Source of the DNA: Saccharopolyspora oryzae
Lineage (GTDB): Bacteria > Actinomycetota > Actinomycetes > Mycobacteriales > Pseudonocardiaceae
Direction: 5' to 3'
Length of the DNA: 64,000 nt
Assembly (NCBI RefSeq): GCF_027853915.1
Contig: NZ_JAQGLA010000019.1
Location: forward strand, 1-64,000
A model generated the notes under the pieces. It searched no databases. It saw only the letters and a list, made by a program, of their open reading frames with translations, and was not told the DNA's origin. The position numbers were made by a program, and so were the translations under genes. Below, in pieces: positions 18,540-27,317 of this stretch; the first letter of the stretch is position 1; every line of letters starts with the position of its first letter.

Positions 18540-19504
18540 CGCAAACCCCCTTACCGCAGGTCTCGCTGCTCACCCCGGCGAAGAACGAGCAGGACAACCT
18601 GCCGCGGCTGTTCGCCGAGATCAGCGAGGCCATGGAGCAGCAGGACCGCAGCTGGGAGCTGCTGGTCGTCGACGACGGCAGCACCGACGGCAGCTGGCAG
18701 GTGATCAGCGAGCACGCGGCGCGGGACCCGCGGATCCGCGGCATCCGGCTGCGCCGCAACTTCGGCAAGGCCGCCGCGCTGGCCGCCGGGGTCGCCGAGG
18801 TCCGCGGCGAGCTGCTGGTCACGCTGGACGCCGACCTGCAGGACGACCCGGCCGAGATCCCCCGGCTGCTGGCCGAGCTGGACGCCGGTGCCGACCTGGT
18901 CAGCGGGCACAAGGCCAACCGCCAGGACCCGCTGGGCAAGCGGCTGCCGTCGAAGGTGTTCAACTGGTTCACCGGGCTGATCACCGGCCTGAAGCTGTCC
19001 GACCACAACTGCGGGCTCAAGGCCGCCCGGACCGAGGTCTACCGGCGGGTTCCGCTGTACGGCGAGCTGCACCGCTACATCCCGGCGCTGGCGCACCAGC
19101 TCGGCTACCGGGTCGTCGAGCAGCCCGTGCACCACCGGGCGCGCCTGCACGGCAAGTCCAAGTACGGCCTGGAGCGCTACCTGCGCGGCGCGCTGGACCT
19201 GCTCACGGTCGTCGCGCTGACCCGCTACGGGCGGCGCCCGGCTCACCTGTTCGGTGGACTCGGGATGCTGGCCGGGACGATCGGCACGCTGATCCTGCTG
19301 TACCTGACCGGGGTGTGGATGTTCACCGACCAGCCGATCGGTACCCGGCCGCTGCTGACGCTGGGCATCCTGCTGGAGATCTTCGCGGTCCAGATGATCT
19401 CGGTGGGCCTGCTCGCCGAGCTAGTGCTGCACCGCACGGGCCGGGACCGGGACGTCGAGGTCCTCGTGGCTGATCAGACACCGGTGAAGGCCTCCGCCGC
19501 CTGA
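18536..19504 (+). CDS. GT2 glycosyltransferase, polyprenyl-phosphate sugar synthase type
   Basis: A 322-aa family 2 glycosyltransferase of the GtrB/dolichyl-phosphate-mannose-synthase type. The nucleotide-sugar site is ELLVVDDGSTDGSW, the metal motif is LDADLQDDPAEIP, and NFGKAAALAAGV and HNCGLKAARTEVYR are characteristic. Two C-terminal membrane helices (about residues 235-290) anchor it at the cytoplasmic face. It should transfer a sugar from a nucleotide donor onto undecaprenyl or decaprenyl phosphate, supplying a lipid-linked donor for the membrane protein encoded just upstream. The start codon overlaps the preceding stop (ATGA). The sugar is not identifiable. Confidence 0.92.
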   Translation: MTQTPLPQVSLLTPAKNEQDNLPRLFAEISEAMEQQDRSWELLVVDDGSTDGSWQVISEHAARDPRIRGIRLRRNFGKAAALAAGVAEVRGELLVTLDADLQDDPAEIPRLLAELDAGADLVSGHKANRQDPLGKRLPSKVFNWFTGLITGLKLSDHNCGLKAARTEVYRRVPLYGELHRYIPALAHQLGYRVVEQPVHHRARLHGKSKYGLERYLRGALDLLTVVALTRYGRRPAHLFGGLGMLAGTIGTLILLYLTGVWMFTDQPIGTRPLLTLGILLEIFAVQMISVGLLAELVLHRTGRDRDVEVLVADQTPVKASAA

Positions 19505-19509
19505 TCCCG

Positions 19510-19568
19510 CAGCACCTTTTCGAACTGCAGGTTTCAGTCACGACTGAACACAGTTTCAATTGAAACTG
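19510..19568. repeat. Palindromic repeat pair, locus 1 (one degenerate copy)
   Basis: A perfect 18-bp palindrome CAGTTTCAATTGAAACTG lies at 19551-19568. A degenerate partner CAGCACCTTTTCGAACTG lies at 19510-19527, starting exactly 41 bp earlier. The 23 bp in between partly match the cores at the other two loci (CACGA at the same place). It begins 6 bp after the GT2 stop and lies about 130 bp before the Emb-like gene. Confidence 0.7.
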
Positions 19569-19699
19569 TGGTTGACGCAACGACCGGTCCGCTGATCGAC
19601 TACTGATGCGTAACGGCGCGAGGTCCGGGCGATAACGGCGCGCTCACCGCCGGGGGTGCACTCGCCCGCGCGCGTAGGCACCCCCGTAAGGTGCTGCGC

Positions 19700-22600
19700 G
19701 TGCACTCGGCGAAGCGACTTCGGCTGTCTGCCGCAATCCTCGGAATCGTCGGGACGGTGCTTGCGCTCCTGATCCCGTTCCTCCCGGTCAATCACAACAT
19801 CACCACGCTGAAGTGGCCGACCGCGGAAGGCACCAGATCGGTGTCGGCACCGCTGGTCGCGTACTCACCGCTGTGGTTGAACGCGGAGGTGCCCTGCGCT
19901 GCCGTCCGGAGTCTGGACGAGCGCACGGCCGGGCCGGGCATGCTGCTCAGCACCAATCCCCCGTCCTCGGACTTCGGCAAGCTGACCGGTCTGGTCCTGC
20001 AGGTCGACAACGGCCAGGCCGCGCTGTTCTCCAAGGGGCAGCAGGTCGGCACGGTCGAGCTGCCGCCAGGTGATTGCGCGATCAAGCTCCGCGCCGACGC
20101 CGGGGGCACCACCGCCACCGTCGGCGGCAAGCAGTGGGCGAGCGTCCTCGGCGACCAGCGGCCCCAGCTGACCGGCATCTACTCCACGCTCGACAACAAC
20201 GTCGACGACGTCCACGGCCTGTCCTTCGAGGCCCGCGTGGACAACCGGTTCAGCACCGAGGCCACCGCGCTCAAGCTGGTCGTGATGGCGCTGACGGTCG
20301 CCGCGTTCATCGGCTCCGTGTTCTGCCTGCGGCGACTGGACGTGCGCGCCGGGCGGCGCGCGCCGAAACTCGCCCCGATCGGGTGGTGGAAGCCGACGCT
20401 GCGCGACGCATCGGTGTTCATCGCGCTGGGCGTGTGGTGGCTGATCGGGGCGATGACCTCCGACGACGGCTACGTGCTCAGCATGGTGCGCTCCGAGCAG
20501 AGCGCCGGGTACGTCAGCAACTACTACCGCTGGTTCGCCAACCCCGAATCGCCGTTCGGGTGGTTCTACGAGGTCTACGCGCTCTGGGTGCAGGTCTCGA
20601 CCGCGACCCCGTGGGTGCGCCTGCCCGCGCTGCTGATGGGCATCGTGTCCTGGCTGCTGATCAGCCGCGAGGTGCTGCCGCGCCTGGGCCAGCAGGTCCG
20701 GCGCTCCAACGCCGCGGGCTGGGCCGCCGCCGCCGTCTTCCTGGCCTTCTGGCTGCCGTACAACAACGGCCTCCGCGCTGAGCCGGTCGTGGTGCTGTTC
20801 TCGCTGCTGGCGCTGTGCGCCGTCGAGCGCGCCGTGGCCACCGGGCGGTTGATGCCCGCCGCGCTGGGCTTGGTGGGCGCGGCGCTGTCGGTCGGCGTCA
20901 ACCCGCACGGGTTGGTCGCGGTGCTGCCCTACATCGCTGCGATCAAGCCGCTGTACCGGTTGGTGCGCAAGCGGGCCCAGGAGTTCGGCTGGCTGCCGGT
21001 GCTCGCGCCGATCAGCGCGTCCGGCTTCGTGATCCTGACCTTGGTGTTCTACGACCAGACCTTCCGGTCGGTCCTGGACTCGATGGAGCTCAAGACCACC
21101 TTCGGCCCCAACGGCCGGTGGTACGAGGAGCTCAGCCGCTACGCCCTGCTGTTCAGCCAGAGCCCGGACGGCTCGATGACCCGGCGCTTCCCGGTGCTGC
21201 TGGTCATCCTGTGCCTGGTGATGTGCGCGGTCGTGCTGCTGCGCCGCAACCGCATCCGGGGTGCGGCGCTGGGCCCGAGCCGGCGCCTGCTGGCGATCAC
21301 CGCGATGTGCTTCGCGGTGCTGGCCCTCACCCCCACCAAGCACACCCACCACTTCGGCATCTTCGCCGCGTTCGGCGGCGCGCTGGCCGCGCTGACGGCG
21401 TTGGCGACCAGCACCACGGTGCTGCGCTCGCGCCGCAACCGGGCAGCGTTCATCGCCGGGCTGATGGTGATCCTGGCCTTCGCCGCCACCGGCCCCAACG
21501 CCTGGTGGTACGTCTCGGGCTGGGGCATCCCGTGGTTCGACAAGCCGCCGTCGATCAAGGCCTACAACTTCAGCACGCTGTTCCTGTTCTTCGCCGCGGT
21601 CGCGGGCATCATCGCGCTGATCGAGCACCTGCGCATCGACGAGAACAACCCGAAGATCGTCGACGAGAGCTGGGACAGCCCGGAGAAGCGCAGCCGCGCG
21701 CTGCGCCTGGGCACCGCGCCGCTGTCCGTGCTGTGCGCGTTGCTGGTGGTCTTCGAACTGGCGGGCTTCGGCAAGGCCATCCAGAAGCAGGACGACACGT
21801 ACAACCTCGGTGTGGACAACATCAAGCAGCTGACCGGGTCCAGCTGCGGGCTGTCCGACTACATCGACGTGGAGACCGATCCGCGGGCCGGCGTGCTGCC
21901 GGTTTCGCCCGAGCAGCCCACCGCGGCCGCTCCGGTGACCGACAAGGCCGTGCCGGTTCCGCCGAAGCGGCTGGTCGGCCACGAGACCGCCCAGGAGTAC
22001 CTGAAGCCGAAGGAAGTCGGTTTCAGCCGTCCCGGCGTGCCGCCCACCAACCCCAACGACCCGGAGGAGCCGAACTTCCGGCCGCCGAACCAGTTCGGCG
22101 GGGACGACGCCCCGGTGTGGGGCAGCTACGACGAGGCCGGCCTCGGCACCGGCGAGCTGCGCACGCCCTGGTTCGACCTGCCGGAGGAGGCGCTCAGCGG
22201 CAAGGTGCCGGTCGTGCTGAGCATGGCCGGCGCGGAGACCGGGGCGAACTCGGTGGTGCTGGAGTTCGGCCGGGACACCCCCCGCGGCTTCGAGATCACC
22301 GGCCGCTACAAGGCCGAGCAGGGCCCGCCGCCCGGTTGGCGCGACCACCGCTACACCCTCGGCGCCGAGGCCGAGGGCGCCACGAAGATGCGGCTCATCG
22401 CGGTCGACCAGGCGCTCGGCGCGGACGGCTGGCTGGCGGTGAGCACGCCGCGCGTGCCGAAGCTGACCGACATGACCCAGCTCGTGGGCAACGCTCCGAC
22501 GTTCGTCGAGTGGCCCGCCGCGCTGGTGCACCCGTGCCTGCAGATCTCGGGCCTGTACGACGGCATCGCCGAGATGCCGCAGTTCCGGGTGTCGGCCGGT

Positions 22601-22924
22601 GAGCTGGTACGCGACGTCGGCGAGGGCTGGTCCTCGCCGGACGCGGGTGGTCCGTTCGGCTGGCTGAACGTGGCGTCGAGCGTGCGGGAACTGCCGACCT
22701 ACCTGCGCGGCGCCCCGCAGCAGGACTGGGGCTCGCTGTACGTCGTGCACCCGTACGACGCGAACGCGCTCCCGGCGAAGGCGGCGCTGGAGATCCACCC
22801 GGAGACCCACTGGGGCACGTGGTCGCCAGGAGAGCTGACCCAGGCGGTCCAGCTGCCGGGTGACATGCCGAGCTCGGACGACCGGACCGACATCCCCACG
22901 TTCGACTCGAACCAGCAGAACTGA
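19700..22924 (+). CDS. Emb-type arabinosyltransferase (EmbA/B/C family)
   Basis: A ~1074-aa GT-C arabinosyltransferase that uses decaprenyl-phospho-arabinose to build wall arabinan (arabinogalactan in chemotype IV actinomycetes). The N-terminal helix is followed by an extracytoplasmic domain (about 30-190), then many membrane helices. The catalytic acidic motif is in AMTSDDGYVLSM near residue 260. Two C-terminal carbohydrate-binding-like domains carry RTPWFDLP and WGSLYVVHPYD. Length matches mycobacterial Emb proteins. GTG at 19700 has AAGG at good spacing; GTG at 19691 is possible. Only one emb gene is present here rather than the embCAB triplet. A terminator follows at 22935. Confidence 0.93.
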   Translation: MHSAKRLRLSAAILGIVGTVLALLIPFLPVNHNITTLKWPTAEGTRSVSAPLVAYSPLWLNAEVPCAAVRSLDERTAGPGMLLSTNPPSSDFGKLTGLVLQVDNGQAALFSKGQQVGTVELPPGDCAIKLRADAGGTTATVGGKQWASVLGDQRPQLTGIYSTLDNNVDDVHGLSFEARVDNRFSTEATALKLVVMALTVAAFIGSVFCLRRLDVRAGRRAPKLAPIGWWKPTLRDASVFIALGVWWLIGAMTSDDGYVLSMVRSEQSAGYVSNYYRWFANPESPFGWFYEVYALWVQVSTATPWVRLPALLMGIVSWLLISREVLPRLGQQVRRSNAAGWAAAAVFLAFWLPYNNGLRAEPVVVLFSLLALCAVERAVATGRLMPAALGLVGAALSVGVNPHGLVAVLPYIAAIKPLYRLVRKRAQEFGWLPVLAPISASGFVILTLVFYDQTFRSVLDSMELKTTFGPNGRWYEELSRYALLFSQSPDGSMTRRFPVLLVILCLVMCAVVLLRRNRIRGAALGPSRRLLAITAMCFAVLALTPTKHTHHFGIFAAFGGALAALTALATSTTVLRSRRNRAAFIAGLMVILAFAATGPNAWWYVSGWGIPWFDKPPSIKAYNFSTLFLFFAAVAGIIALIEHLRIDENNPKIVDESWDSPEKRSRALRLGTAPLSVLCALLVVFELAGFGKAIQKQDDTYNLGVDNIKQLTGSSCGLSDYIDVETDPRAGVLPVSPEQPTAAAPVTDKAVPVPPKRLVGHETAQEYLKPKEVGFSRPGVPPTNPNDPEEPNFRPPNQFGGDDAPVWGSYDEAGLGTGELRTPWFDLPEEALSGKVPVVLSMAGAETGANSVVLEFGRDTPRGFEITGRYKAEQGPPPGWRDHRYTLGAEAEGATKMRLIAVDQALGADGWLAVSTPRVPKLTDMTQLVGNAPTFVEWPAALVHPCLQISGLYDGIAEMPQFRVSAGELVRDVGEGWSSPDAGGPFGWLNVASSVRELPTYLRGAPQQDWGSLYVVHPYDANALPAKAALEIHPETHWGTWSPGELTQAVQLPGDMPSSDDRTDIPTFDSNQQN

Positions 22925-22934
22925 CGGAACACCC

Positions 22935-22975
22935 GAAGGGCCCTTCCGACCGGCGGTCGGAGGGGCCCTTCTTTC
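22935..22975 (+). terminator. Terminator after Emb-like gene
   Basis: GAAGGGCCC at 22935-22943 pairs with GGGCCCTTC, and the inner CCGACCG/CGGTCGG adds to the stem. A T-run (TTCTTTC) follows. A typical intrinsic terminator. Confidence 0.88.
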
Positions 22976-23101
22976 ACGTCCGGGACCGGCCGACACTCCT
23001 CGCCGGGTCCGCGAGCGTTCGGCCTGGGGACCCCACCGCTCGAACTCAGGTGGTGCGCCGCCGGGTGAACTCGTGCACAAGTAGAACGGGCCGGAAAAGC
23101 A

Positions 23102-23137
23102 GAATGGCCGATCCGTTCGTGAACGGATCGGCCATTC
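23102..23137 (-). terminator. Terminator after rne
   Basis: GAATGGCCGATCCGTTC pairs with its inverted copy after a short GT centre, 13 bp past the rne stop on the minus strand. A strong hairpin, with A's on the plus strand to its left giving a short U-tract in the transcript. Confidence 0.85.
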
Positions 23138-23149
23138 CCGGCTGTTCGG

Positions 23150-26092
23150 TCAGCCCTCGACGGGCGGGCCGGCGGGGCGCGACGACGACCGGCGACGCAC
23201 CCGGCGGACCGGGGCTGCCGGCGCGACCTCGGGCATGCCGTTGTCGGCGGGCTTGGCCGGCTCGGCGGGCTTGGTGATCACCAGCGGCGCCACCGGCGCG
23301 CCAGCGCTCGCGGTCGCTCGCGTCGCCTTGCGGCGACGGCCGTTCGCTCCGGCCTTCGCCGCCGGGGCGGCTTCGGCCTTCGGCTCCGCCGCGGTCGGCT
23401 CAGCGGCCTTCTCGGCCGGCTTCGCCTCCTCGACCGGCTTCGCCGACTCGACCGGCTTCGCGGCCTCAGCGGGCTTCGCCGCTTCCGGCTTCTCCACCGG
23501 GCGCTCCTTCGGAGCTTCCGCGGGCTTCGGCTCCGCCTCGCGCTTCTCGGCGGGCTTCGCCTCCGGCGCCTTCACCTCGACCGGCTTCGCGGGCTCCGCC
23601 TTCGGCTCCTCGGCCTTCGGCGACTCCTTCACCGGCTCCGGGGCCTTGGCCTCGGTGCGCTCGGGCTGCTCGTCCTGCTGCTTGCCGCGGTTGCGGTTGC
23701 GGCGGGAGCCGTTGTTGTTGTTCCCACCGCCGCCACCGCCGTGGCCGTTGTGGTGCTGGGTCGGCTCGGTGGAGACCAGCAGGCCTCGGCCGCGGCAGTG
23801 CTCGCAAGTGCTGCTGTAGGCCTCGAGCAGGCCGGTGCCGACCCGCTTGCGGGTCATCTGCACCAGGCCCAGCGAGGTCACCTCGGCGACCTGGTGGCGG
23901 GTGCGGTCGCGGCCCAGGCACTCGGTGAGGCGGCGCAGCACCAAGTCGCGGTTCGACTCCAGCACCATGTCGATGAAGTCGATGACGATGATGCCGCCGA
24001 TGTCGCGCAGCCGGAGCTGGCGGACGATCTCCTCGGCCGCTTCCAGGTTGTTGCGGGTGACGGTCTCCTCGAGGTTGCCGCCCGAGCCGGTGAACTTGCC
24101 GGTGTTGACGTCGATGACCGTCATGGCCTCGGTGCGGTCGATCACCAGGTAGCCGCCGGAGGGCAGCCAGACCTTGCGGTCCAGGGCCTTGGCGATCTGC
24201 TCGTTGATCCGCTGCTCGGTGAACACGTCGTTCTTGCCGACGTGCTTGACCAGCCGCTGCGCCAGGTCGGGCGCGACGTGCTGGACGTAGGCCTCGATGG
24301 TGTCCCAGGCGTCGTTGCCCTGGACCGTCATCTGCGAGAAGTCCTCGGTGAACAGATCGCGGACGACCTTGATCAGCAGGTCCGGCTCCTCGTAGAGCAG
24401 CTGCGGGGCCTGCGCGCCGGGGGTCTCGGCCTTCTCCTTGATGACCTCCCACTGCGCCTGCAGGCGGCGCACGTCGCGGTCCAGCGCTTCCTCGCTGGTG
24501 CCCTCCGACGCGGTGCGGATGATCACCCCGGCGTTGTCCGGGACGATCCGCTTGAGGATCTCCTTGAGCCGCTTGCGCTCGGTGTCGGGCAGCTTGCGGC
24601 TGATGCCGGTGGCGCCGCCACCCGGCACGTACACCAGGAAGCGACCGGGCAGGCTGATCTGGGTGGTCAGCCGGGCGCCCTTGTGACCGACCGGGTCCTT
24701 GGTGACCTGCACCAGGACGCTGTCACCGGTCGACAGCGCCTGCTCGATGCGGCGCGCCTTGCCGGCCAGCCCGGCGGCGTCCCAGTCGACCTCGCCGGCG
24801 TAGAGCACCGCGTTGCGGCCGCGGCCGATGTCGACGAAGGCGGCTTCCATGCTGGGCAGCACGTTCTGCACGCGGCCCAGGTAGACGTTGCCGACCAGCG
24901 AGCCGGTGCCCGACGAGGTCACGAAGTTCTCGACGAGGACGTTGTCCTCGAGCACCGCGATCTGCGTCTGGTCGCCGTTCTGGCGGACGGCCATCTTGCG
25001 GTCCACCGACTCGCGGCGGGCCAGGAACTCGGCCTCGGAGAGCACCGGGGCGCGGCGGCGACCGGCCTCGCGGCCGTCCCGGCGGCGCTGGCGCTTGGCC
25101 TCCAGGCGGGTCGAGCCCTTGACCGCGCGGACCTCGTCGTCGCTGCTGTCCTGGCGGGTCTCGGCGGCGGCCGGCTCGCGGACGTGCACGACGGTGTTCG
25201 GCGGGTCGTCCTCGCGGGCACCGCTCTCGTCGTCGGACCCGCCCTTGCGGCGGCGACGACGACGGCGACGGCGGTTCGACTCGCCGGAGCCCTCGGACTC
25301 GGCGGCCGGCTGCTCCTCGGTGGTCTCCGCCTCGGCGGGCTGCTCGGCGGCCTCGGCGGTGGTGGTCTCCTCGGAAGCCTCCGACTCCCCGTCACCGCTG
25401 GTCTCGCCATCAGCACCGCGACCGCGACCGCGACCGCGGCGACCCCGGCGACGGCGGCGACGGCCACCGCCCTCGGAGTCCTCCTCGGACTCGGTCTCCG
25501 CCTCGGTCGCAGCCGGTGCTTCGGTCTTGCTCTCGGCCGGCTCCTCCGCCGCAGCGGGTGCCGGCGCGGTCTTCTGCTCGGGACGCGGCTCCTGCGGCGA
25601 CGGGGCCAGGAACATGGCCTCCGGCGCGGCGAACGTCGGCGTCAACCCGGCGGACGCGCCGCCCTCGGGGGTCGCTTCCCGATCGGCCGACGCGAAGTGC
25701 GCAGCGGGCACCGCCGGAGCCTGCTCGGGCTCCGGGGCGGCTTGCTCGGCAGCCGGTTCCTCGGCCGCGGGCTGCTCGGGCTCGGCCTTCTCCTCCGGCG
25801 CGGCGGCCGGGGCTTCCGGCTGCTCGGCCGGGGTCTCCGGCTCCACCAGCTCCGGGTTCAGGGCCTGCACGACCTGCAGCGCCACCTCGCGGGTGATGTT
25901 CGACTGAGCGCTGCGAACCGATTCGCCGATCGACTCGAGCGTGTTGATGATCTCCCGGCTGCTGGAACCCAGCAGCTTGGCCAGTGCGTGCACGCGGAGC
26001 TTGGCCGGCAGTTCGATGCTGCCCTGCTCTGCTCCGGTAGGTGTGGGCGATTGCCCGCTGGCGCTTCCAGCGGGCGTATCCGTGTTCAACAT
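23150..26092 (-). CDS. rne: Ribonuclease E/G with IF2_N-like N-terminus
   Basis: A ~980-aa endoribonuclease for mRNA decay and rRNA processing. The N-terminus (about 20-70: PAKLRVHALAKLLG...EIINTLESIG) resembles the IF2_N fold. A long acidic then Arg-rich disordered linker follows to about residue 370, including RRRRRRRRR-like runs. The catalytic core comes next: an S1 domain (GSLVGNVYLGRVQNVLPSME), the metal-binding aspartates in MTVIDVNTGKF and IVIDFIDM, and the zinc link CEHCRGRG. The tail is Lys/Pro/Ala/Glu repeats (KPAE, KPVE). The ATG at 26092 follows GGAGGAG. This central-catalytic layout is the actinobacterial form. Confidence 0.95.
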   Translation of the reverse strand: MLNTDTPAGSASGQSPTPTGAEQGSIELPAKLRVHALAKLLGSSSREIINTLESIGESVRSAQSNITREVALQVVQALNPELVEPETPAEQPEAPAAAPEEKAEPEQPAAEEPAAEQAAPEPEQAPAVPAAHFASADREATPEGGASAGLTPTFAAPEAMFLAPSPQEPRPEQKTAPAPAAAEEPAESKTEAPAATEAETESEEDSEGGGRRRRRRGRRGRGRGRGADGETSGDGESEASEETTTAEAAEQPAEAETTEEQPAAESEGSGESNRRRRRRRRRKGGSDDESGAREDDPPNTVVHVREPAAAETRQDSSDDEVRAVKGSTRLEAKRQRRRDGREAGRRRAPVLSEAEFLARRESVDRKMAVRQNGDQTQIAVLEDNVLVENFVTSSGTGSLVGNVYLGRVQNVLPSMEAAFVDIGRGRNAVLYAGEVDWDAAGLAGKARRIEQALSTGDSVLVQVTKDPVGHKGARLTTQISLPGRFLVYVPGGGATGISRKLPDTERKRLKEILKRIVPDNAGVIIRTASEGTSEEALDRDVRRLQAQWEVIKEKAETPGAQAPQLLYEEPDLLIKVVRDLFTEDFSQMTVQGNDAWDTIEAYVQHVAPDLAQRLVKHVGKNDVFTEQRINEQIAKALDRKVWLPSGGYLVIDRTEAMTVIDVNTGKFTGSGGNLEETVTRNNLEAAEEIVRQLRLRDIGGIIVIDFIDMVLESNRDLVLRRLTECLGRDRTRHQVAEVTSLGLVQMTRKRVGTGLLEAYSSTCEHCRGRGLLVSTEPTQHHNGHGGGGGGNNNNGSRRNRNRGKQQDEQPERTEAKAPEPVKESPKAEEPKAEPAKPVEVKAPEAKPAEKREAEPKPAEAPKERPVEKPEAAKPAEAAKPVESAKPVEEAKPAEKAAEPTAAEPKAEAAPAAKAGANGRRRKATRATASAGAPVAPLVITKPAEPAKPADNGMPEVAPAAPVRRVRRRSSSRPAGPPVEG

Positions 26093-26259
26093 CCAGCTCC
26101 TCCGCCCCCGGGCGCGTCCGGGTGGACGCGGCCGCACAGAGGCATGTGCGTTCTTCGGTCTCCGCCGCCCGCGGGCGACGGCAATTCTTCGTGGTCCCTC
26201 CGCCCCCAGCCTTCAGGCCGGGAAGTCACACGGCGGGTCGACGACGTCCGCGCCGTCCG

Positions 26260-27054
26260 TCACCCGGCCGTGGGCTCCCCCGCCGGGCTCCGGTCGGCGC
26301 CTGAGTCCTGGGCCAACGGGTCGGCGATACCGCCTCCGTCGTCGAGCCGACCCTGTTCCAGCCGGGTCGCGCTCGCGGCGGCCGACGGTGCCAGACCGGC
26401 GACGACACGCAGGGCGCTCAGTACGTCGTCGGGCCGTACGACGGGTGTTGTCTGCCGCACGACCGTTACAAGTATCCCATACGGTTCCGATGCCTTCGGC
26501 CAATCGTCCACCTGGGCGGTTGCGACCGAATTTTGATCACTCTGCGCGACCGCTCCGCCGGACTCCTGGCCCTCCGCGCTGAGCAGCGCCGCCCGCGCGT
26601 CGATGGTGCGGCGACCGTCCTTGGTCATCCGCTCCACGAGCGCGGTGTCGGCCGCCATCAGCGCGGTGACGGCGTCGCGCAGCTCCGCGACGTCCGTGCC
26701 GGGCAGGTCGATCCGCCACCTGCTGACCTCGAGCTTGTCCGCCAGCGGGCCCGGCTGGGCCGGCACGGCGTCGAGCACGTCGATGCCGTCGGGCAGCGCG
26801 GCGTTGAGCTCGGCGCGCAGCGCGGCCGGCTCGACCTGCTCCACCAGCTGGAGCTCGACGTACTCGGCAACGCTGGACACCCCGGTGGGCACCGCGCCCG
26901 CCCAGGACACCTTCGGGTGCGGGCTGAAGCCCTGGGAATACGCCATCGGTACCCCGGCCCGTCGCAGCGCGCGCTCGAAGGTGCGCGCCACGTCGCGGTG
27001 CGAGGTGAACCGCAGCCGTCCCCGCTTGGCGTAGCGAAGCCGCAGCTTCTGCAC
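26260..27054 (-). CDS. TIGR03936 / DUF2344 family protein
   Basis: A 264-aa radical-SAM-linked protein (TIGR03936), starting QKLRLRYAKRGRLRFTSHRD and containing GFSPHPKVSWAGAVPTGVSSVAEY, both family hallmarks. Function is unproven; it is nearly always encoded between the TIGR03960 radical SAM gene and rne, exactly as here. The start is a GTG at 27054. The C-terminal ~60 residues are low-complexity and not conserved. There is a 168-bp gap to rne. Confidence 0.9.
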   Translation of the reverse strand: MQKLRLRYAKRGRLRFTSHRDVARTFERALRRAGVPMAYSQGFSPHPKVSWAGAVPTGVSSVAEYVELQLVEQVEPAALRAELNAALPDGIDVLDAVPAQPGPLADKLEVSRWRIDLPGTDVAELRDAVTALMAADTALVERMTKDGRRTIDARAALLSAEGQESGGAVAQSDQNSVATAQVDDWPKASEPYGILVTVVRQTTPVVRPDDVLSALRVVAGLAPSAAASATRLEQGRLDDGGGIADPLAQDSGADRSPAGEPTAG

Positions 27055-27317
27055 CGGCGCAGCCGAGGGATTGGGGTGATCTCGCCGACTCAGGATGCCC
27101 TCCCGACCATGATCGTCATCGGCGGTCCTGGAACGACCGCTCCAATGCCGATGCTTGCTTGCTCAACCGCAGTGTGACAACACCTGCGGGCCAGTTTTCG
27201 AAGGACCGTACCGCGCGGAGCGCCCCCGCACCGAGCTCTCGCCCGACCGGCCGCCGGCCCGGTGGGATCCGGCGGCCGTTCCGGGCGAACGGCCCCGACC
27301 AGCGCTTCCGGCCGGCG

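Noticed and set aside
19865-23080. 1071-codon minus-strand open frame opposite the Emb-like gene
   Set aside because: Arg/His/Gln-rich composition typical of an antisense shadow in GC-rich DNA; the plus frame has clear Emb domains.
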